Source of the DNA: Halorussus rarus
GTDB taxonomy: Archaea; Halobacteriota; Halobacteria; Halobacteriales; Haladaptataceae
Direction of reading: 5' to 3'
Length of the DNA: 64,000 nt
Assembly: GCF_003369835.1 (NCBI RefSeq)
Contig: NZ_QPMJ01000002.1
Span: 744,001-808,000 of the forward strand
Shown: positions 60,376-64,000 of the stretch, one piece after another
How positions within the stretch are numbered: position 1 is the stretch's first letter
How the letters are laid out: each line of letters begins with the position of its first letter
The notes under the pieces: generated by a model
Told to the model about the DNA's origin: nothing
Database searches by the model: none
Seen by the model: the letters and a program-made list of their open reading frames with translations, nothing else
Translations under genes and position numbers: made by a program

Positions 60376-61829
60376 CGGTCCGCCTCCCCGTCGTCGGGCT
60401 CCCGAGCGACCGCCTCGTCAGTTGCCTCCGGAGCGATTGCCGCGTCGGCCGACCCCGACGAGGCCGCCGCGTCGGTCGGTTCCGAGACGACGCCACCGCC
60501 GTCCGATTTCGAGGTGACGTCTCCGTCGTCCGACTCCGGCGCGGCCGCCGTCTCCGGCGACCGCCGGACCGCGTCCTCGAAGCGGTCGAGCGCCTCGCGC
60601 GACCCGACGACGTAGAGTTCGTCGCCCGCCGCGAGTCCGGTCGCGCCGCCCGGCGCGACCGTCCACGACCCGTCGCGCCGGACCGCCAGCACCGCGACGC
60701 CGTGCGCCTCGCGGGGCGCGGCCGCCCCGAGGGTCGCGCCGTCGAGCGCGCACCCGGCGGCCAGTTCGACCTGCCGGACCCGTTTACCGTCCCGTCGGAG
60801 GAGCGAGAGGAGTTCGAACTCCCGGCGGGTGCCGCGGGCGCGGACCCGGACCGCGGCCGACGACGCCCGGAGCAGGGGCTCGGCGTCGCGGGGCGGCACG
60901 GCGACCGTCACCCGGCCGTCCCCGCCGGTCGCCCGCGCCGAGGCCCCGCTCGCCGTCGACGGACGCGTCCCACTCGGTTCGGCGGTTTCCGGTTCGTCGG
61001 ATTCAGGGTCTTCGCCGGCAGGAGGGGCCGGAGCGGTCGGTGTCGTCGCGGGGGCCGCGTCGGACCCCGACCGGGCGCTCAGGACGGTCCCCTCGACCTC
61101 GCCGCCGGGCGTCGCGACAGTCACCTCGTCGGCGCGGGCCAGCCCGGTCGGGACCAGCGCGTCGACCGAGACCGCGCGCCGGCCCTTCGGGACCCGCCGC
61201 GAGAGCGCGCCCGCGGGCGGGGCGGCGCTCACGGTCGCTCGCCCCCTGGAGTCGATGCTCGCGGTCACCTCCGCCAGCCCGTGTTCGGTCCGGAGCCGCT
61301 CCTCCAGGCGGAGTTCGATCTCCGACAGCGGGAGGTCGGCGGGGAACGTCCACTCGCCGTCCCGGATGGTCGCCCGCAGCTCCGCCGAGAGCGACGGGTA
61401 CCCCTCGACGTCGCCGACCTCGCCGGTCACCCGCACCCGGACCTGCCCGAACCGCCCCACGCGCTCGACCGCGTCGGCCGACAGCCCGCGCTCTCGGAGC
61501 CGCCGGAGCGTGAGCCGCCGCGGGAACTCCGCGCCCATCCGGTCGCCCTGCGCGTGAGCGTAGAGGGTCGCCATCATCACCACCAGCGCCGACACCAGCG
61601 CGGTGGGCGAGGTGACGAACTGGGGGTCGAGCAGGCCGAGCAGCCCGCCCTGGATGCCGGCGAGCGCGACGCCGAACACCAGGACGCCGAACCCCGGGAT
61701 CGAGACGCCGGTGAAGTACTTGAACGTGAAGCCGAGCGACCACGCCACGAGCGCGGGCACCACGGCCGTCAGCACCCCGAGGTAAAGACCGAGGAGCAGA
61801 TCGACGACGAGATCGGGGCCGAGAGGCAT
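60372..61829 (-). CDS. Membrane protein with RCK_C/TrkA-C domains
   Basis: 485 residues. N-terminal helices (about 9-35, 40-66, 76-92), a first RCK_C-type domain (FGQVRVRVTGEVGDVEGYPS to EVTVATPGGEVEGTVL), a long acidic/Pro/Ala linker (about 240-300), and a second RCK_C (about 345-420, LAAGCALDGATLGAAAPREA, GAT-GLAAGDELYVVGSREAL). A second acidic tail ends it. Same plan as its downstream neighbour, so the pair probably arose by duplication and may form heteromers. Divergent from the channel gene. Confidence 0.85.
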   Translation of the reverse strand: MPLGPDLVVDLLLGLYLGVLTAVVPALVAWSLGFTFKYFTGVSIPGFGVLVFGVALAGIQGGLLGLLDPQFVTSPTALVSALVVMMATLYAHAQGDRMGAEFPRRLTLRRLRERGLSADAVERVGRFGQVRVRVTGEVGDVEGYPSLSAELRATIRDGEWTFPADLPLSEIELRLEERLRTEHGLAEVTASIDSRGRATVSAAPPAGALSRRVPKGRRAVSVDALVPTGLARADEVTVATPGGEVEGTVLSARSGSDAAPATTPTAPAPPAGEDPESDEPETAEPSGTRPSTASGASARATGGDGRVTVAVPPRDAEPLLRASSAAVRVRARGTRREFELLSLLRRDGKRVRQVELAAGCALDGATLGAAAPREAHGVAVLAVRRDGSWTVAPGGATGLAAGDELYVVGSREALDRFEDAVRRSPETAAAPESDDGDVTSKSDGGGVVSEPTDAAASSGSADAAIAPEATDEAVAREPDDGEADR

Positions 61830-61906
61830 GCGTTACGTTCCGGACAGACACACCACCCCCAAAGAACTACCGACCTTTTTTAATCGAGACCGCGAGAACC
61901 ACCGGT

Positions 61907-63091
61907 ATGGAGGCGGGAACTCGGCGCGGCTGGGTCGGCGTCCGGCTCGCGGTGACGCTGACGTTCGCGGTAGCCCTGCTCTCGATAGCGACCGGCATCT
62001 CCAGCATCGGGTTCACCGCGGCGTCGACCCAGAACCTCTTCGGCGGCCAGATTCCCCGGTGGGCCCAGGAGACCGCCGGGTTCACCGGGACGCTCACCGG
62101 CTTCCTGATGCTCGCGAGCGCGCTCGGGATGCGCCGCGGCCTGCGAGCGGCGTGGTACTCGACCGCGCTGTTGCTCCCGCTGACCGCGGCCCAGGGACTG
62201 ATCCAGTCGAGCCCGTACTCGCTGCCCCTCGTTGTCGCGTCGCTGGGGTCGCTCCCCGTGATCGCGCTGGCGCGCCGCCGGTTCGACCGGGAGGTCGACC
62301 TGTCGACCACCCAGCTCGCGGCGGTGGCCGCGCTCGCGGGCGTGCTGGTGTACGGGACGGCGGGCACGTACGCGCTGGAGGACCACTTCCAGAACGTGGA
62401 GACGCCGCTCGACGCCTTCTACTACACGCTGGTCACCGCCAGCACCGTGGGGTACGGCGACCTCACGCCGACGACCCAGACCGGCCGGCTGTTCGGCATG
62501 ACGGTCGTGGTCCTCGGCACCGCGAGCTTCGCCATCGCGCTGGCCTCGCTGCTGGGGCCCGCCATCGAAGCCCGCCTCGCCACCGCACTCGGTAAAATGA
62601 CAGAGACACAGCTCGAACTCCTCGAAGACCACGTCATCGTGCTCGGCTACGGCGACCTGACCGAACCCATCCTGACCGAACTCGACGGCCAGACCGAGTT
62701 CGTGGTCGTCACGCCGGAACCGCAGCGAGCGACCGAACTCGGCGACAGGGGGTTCAAGGTCCTCAGGGCCGACCCCAGCGACGAGGAACCGCTCCGCCGG
62801 GTCGGCATCGACGAGGCCCGCGCGGTCGTCGCCGCCACCAACAACGACGCCGAGGACGCGCTGGCGGTGCTGACCGCCCGGCAGCTGAACCCCGACATCC
62901 GCATCGTCGCGGCCGCCACCGACCGCGAGAACGTCGACAAGCTCCGGCGCGCGGGCGCGGACTCGGTCATCAGTCCCGCGACCATCGGCGGCCACCTGCT
63001 GGTGCGGTCGGCGCTCGGCAACGACGGGATGGAGAGCGTCGCCGACCGGCTCTCCGGCGAGTCTCCGAGCAGTGAGTCTGCAAAGCGGTGA
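61907..63091 (+). CDS. Kch-type potassium channel with TrkA-N domain
   Basis: 394 residues. About four helices precede the pore: selectivity filter in TLVTASTVGYGDLTPTTQTG, a two-helix pore module at about 165-220. Then a cytoplasmic Rossmann (TrkA_N/RCK) domain from about 243: DHVIVLGYGDLTEPILTELD, ARAVVAATNNDAEDALAVLT and ENVDKLRRAGADSVISPATI. The nucleotide-binding glycine motif is incomplete. The protein ends without an RCK_C domain, which two adjacent divergent proteins do carry. Start ATG 61907 lies about 29 bases after TTTTTTAA. Confidence 0.92.
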   Translation: MEAGTRRGWVGVRLAVTLTFAVALLSIATGISSIGFTAASTQNLFGGQIPRWAQETAGFTGTLTGFLMLASALGMRRGLRAAWYSTALLLPLTAAQGLIQSSPYSLPLVVASLGSLPVIALARRRFDREVDLSTTQLAAVAALAGVLVYGTAGTYALEDHFQNVETPLDAFYYTLVTASTVGYGDLTPTTQTGRLFGMTVVVLGTASFAIALASLLGPAIEARLATALGKMTETQLELLEDHVIVLGYGDLTEPILTELDGQTEFVVVTPEPQRATELGDRGFKVLRADPSDEEPLRRVGIDEARAVVAATNNDAEDALAVLTARQLNPDIRIVAAATDRENVDKLRRAGADSVISPATIGGHLLVRSALGNDGMESVADRLSGESPSSESAKR

Positions 63092-63276
63092 ATACGACCA
63101 GTCCGTCCGGGTTCCGGGCCGGGCATAGCGGCTGTCGGACCGCGGGCTCGGCGTCGAAGGAGGGTCCCGGGACGGGGCCGGAGCGCGTCCGTCGAGATTC
63201 CCGACCCGACCTCGCCGAGCGGCGGGTCCACGCCGCGTTCCCCAAGGTTATTTGAGCCGGCGCGGGACCCCCAGAC

Positions 63277-64000
63277 ATGCGGCTGCTCCAGATCGCCGTG
63301 CCCGTCGGCAAGCGCGACGGCGTCGAGCGGGTGCTGTCGGACAACGACGTCGACTACTTTCTCACCGACGAGACCTCGGGGCGCGACTACGCGGCGCTCG
63401 TGTTCGTCCCGACGGGGCCCGAGGACGTGGAGGCCCTGGTGGACGAGCTTCGAGCGATCGGCATCGAGCGGAAGGGGTACGTGACCGTCGGCAAACTCGA
63501 AACGGTCCTGTCCGACCGGTTCGAGCGCCAGCAGCACGACGGACCGACCGCCGAGAGCACCGTCGAGGAGACCGACGGTCGGATCGCGCGGGAGGAACTC
63601 CGCGCTCGGGCCGCGGCGGTCGCGCCGATAACGCCGAACTACGTCGTCTTCACGGTCGTGAGCACGATCATCGCGACGGCCGGTCTGCTGATGAACAGCG
63701 CCGCGGTAGTCGTCGGCTCCATGGTGATCGCCCCGCTCATTGGCCCGCCGATAGCCGCGAGCGTCGGGAGCATCCTCGACGACGACGACCTCTTCCGGAC
63801 GAGCGTGAAAGCGCAGTTCGCCGGCCTGCTCGTCGCGGTCGCGAGCGCCGCCGCGTTCGCCGGCCTCCTCCGCGCGACGGTGATGCCCCACGCCGACCTG
63901 CACGTCGTCGAGCAGGTCGCCGAACGCATCAATCCGGGCGCGCTCGCGCTGGTGGTCGCGCTCGGCGCGGGCGTGGCGGGGGCGATGTCGCTCACGTCCA
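63277..64000 (+). CDS. TIGR00341/DUF389 membrane protein, partial
   Basis: The visible 241 residues begin MRLLQIAVPVGKRDGVERVL, an N-terminal ferredoxin-like domain, then AVAPITPNYVVFTVVSTIIA, SMVIAPLIGPPIAASVGSIL and further helices, a pattern of the DUF389 (TIGR00341) family. The gene runs off the right edge without a stop codon. TTATTTGAG at about 63248-63256 is a plausible TATA element, about 25 bases before the ATG. Function unknown; lies after the potassium channel gene on the same strand. Confidence 0.85.
   Translation, partial: MRLLQIAVPVGKRDGVERVLSDNDVDYFLTDETSGRDYAALVFVPTGPEDVEALVDELRAIGIERKGYVTVGKLETVLSDRFERQQHDGPTAESTVEETDGRIAREELRARAAAVAPITPNYVVFTVVSTIIATAGLLMNSAAVVVGSMVIAPLIGPPIAASVGSILDDDDLFRTSVKAQFAGLLVAVASAAAFAGLLRATVMPHADLHVVEQVAERINPGALALVVALGAGVAGAMSLTS

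Overview
The window is a gene-dense stretch of high-GC archaeal chromosome, almost certainly from a halophilic archaeon (class Halobacteria). The evidence is strongly acidic proteins, Tat-type secretion signals (twin-Arg), a PGF-CTERM surface protein, HTH-10 (Bat-like) regulators, HalOD1 proteins, TFS, a SAMP/JAMM pair, GatD and many starts placed about 27 bases after a TATA-like box (leaderless transcripts). Genus cannot be fixed from sequence alone. No rRNA, tRNA, CRISPR array, IS transposase or replication origin was seen. The first gene (minus strand) and the last gene (plus strand) run off the window.

Layout. 1-3.3 kb: three minus-strand soluble solute-binding-protein-like genes without signal peptides or permeases, divergent from a cupin and a VOC protein. 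3.4-9.5 kb: small membrane protein, nurA nuclease, a stand-alone Lrp ligand domain, two HTH-10 regulators, DUF1059, a FilR1-type regulator and a HalOD1 gene with an apparent leader ORF. 9.6-15.9 kb: DUF7344 regulator, Tat-secreted proteins, TrmB-like regulator, XRE/DUF2178 pair under a twin operator, and a DUF255 thioredoxin-domain protein. 16-24.6 kb: PEP carboxylase, DCC and lipase-maturation-factor proteins, HalOD1, HTH-10, TFS, J-domain protein and a PGF-CTERM surface protein. 24.7-33.5 kb: degenerate Mrr-like/membrane/DUF4352 fusion, GTPBP1-like GTPase, zinc-ribbon proteins, HAD hydrolase, DedA, PsiE and PQQ-repeat lipoprotein. 33.5-46.8 kb: cupin, MBL hydrolase, nucleotide cluster (DUF7126-guaAb-pyrG), HtrA-like protease, PspA, Hvo_1808-type surface protein, JAMM protease, zinc-type dehydrogenase, moaB and an IDI-like Nudix protein. 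47-58.7 kb: carB, small membrane proteins, DUF5802, DUF1405, a DUF7096-like protein with an ArsR-type regulator, gatD, GNAT and a large membrane protein. 58.8-64 kb: SAMP1-like protein with an unusual C-terminal tail, two RCK_C membrane proteins divergent from a potassium channel, and a DUF389 protein.

How the genes relate. Most are housekeeping or small accessory genes in two- or three-gene operons, often with ATGA overlaps. Pyrimidine/purine nucleotide synthesis (pyrG, guaAb, carB), tRNA amidation (gatD), ubiquitin-like modification (SAMP1 plus a JAMM protease) and potassium handling (Kch plus two RCK_C proteins) are the coherent themes. The most noteworthy observations are the SAMP1 tail after the diglycine, the potassium channel lacking RCK_C next to proteins that carry it, the IDI-like protein without its catalytic cysteine, several perfect palindromes at promoters (twin operator of the XRE/DUF2178 pair, a symmetric four-half-site array at 34.3 kb), and a structured intergenic repeat found three times.
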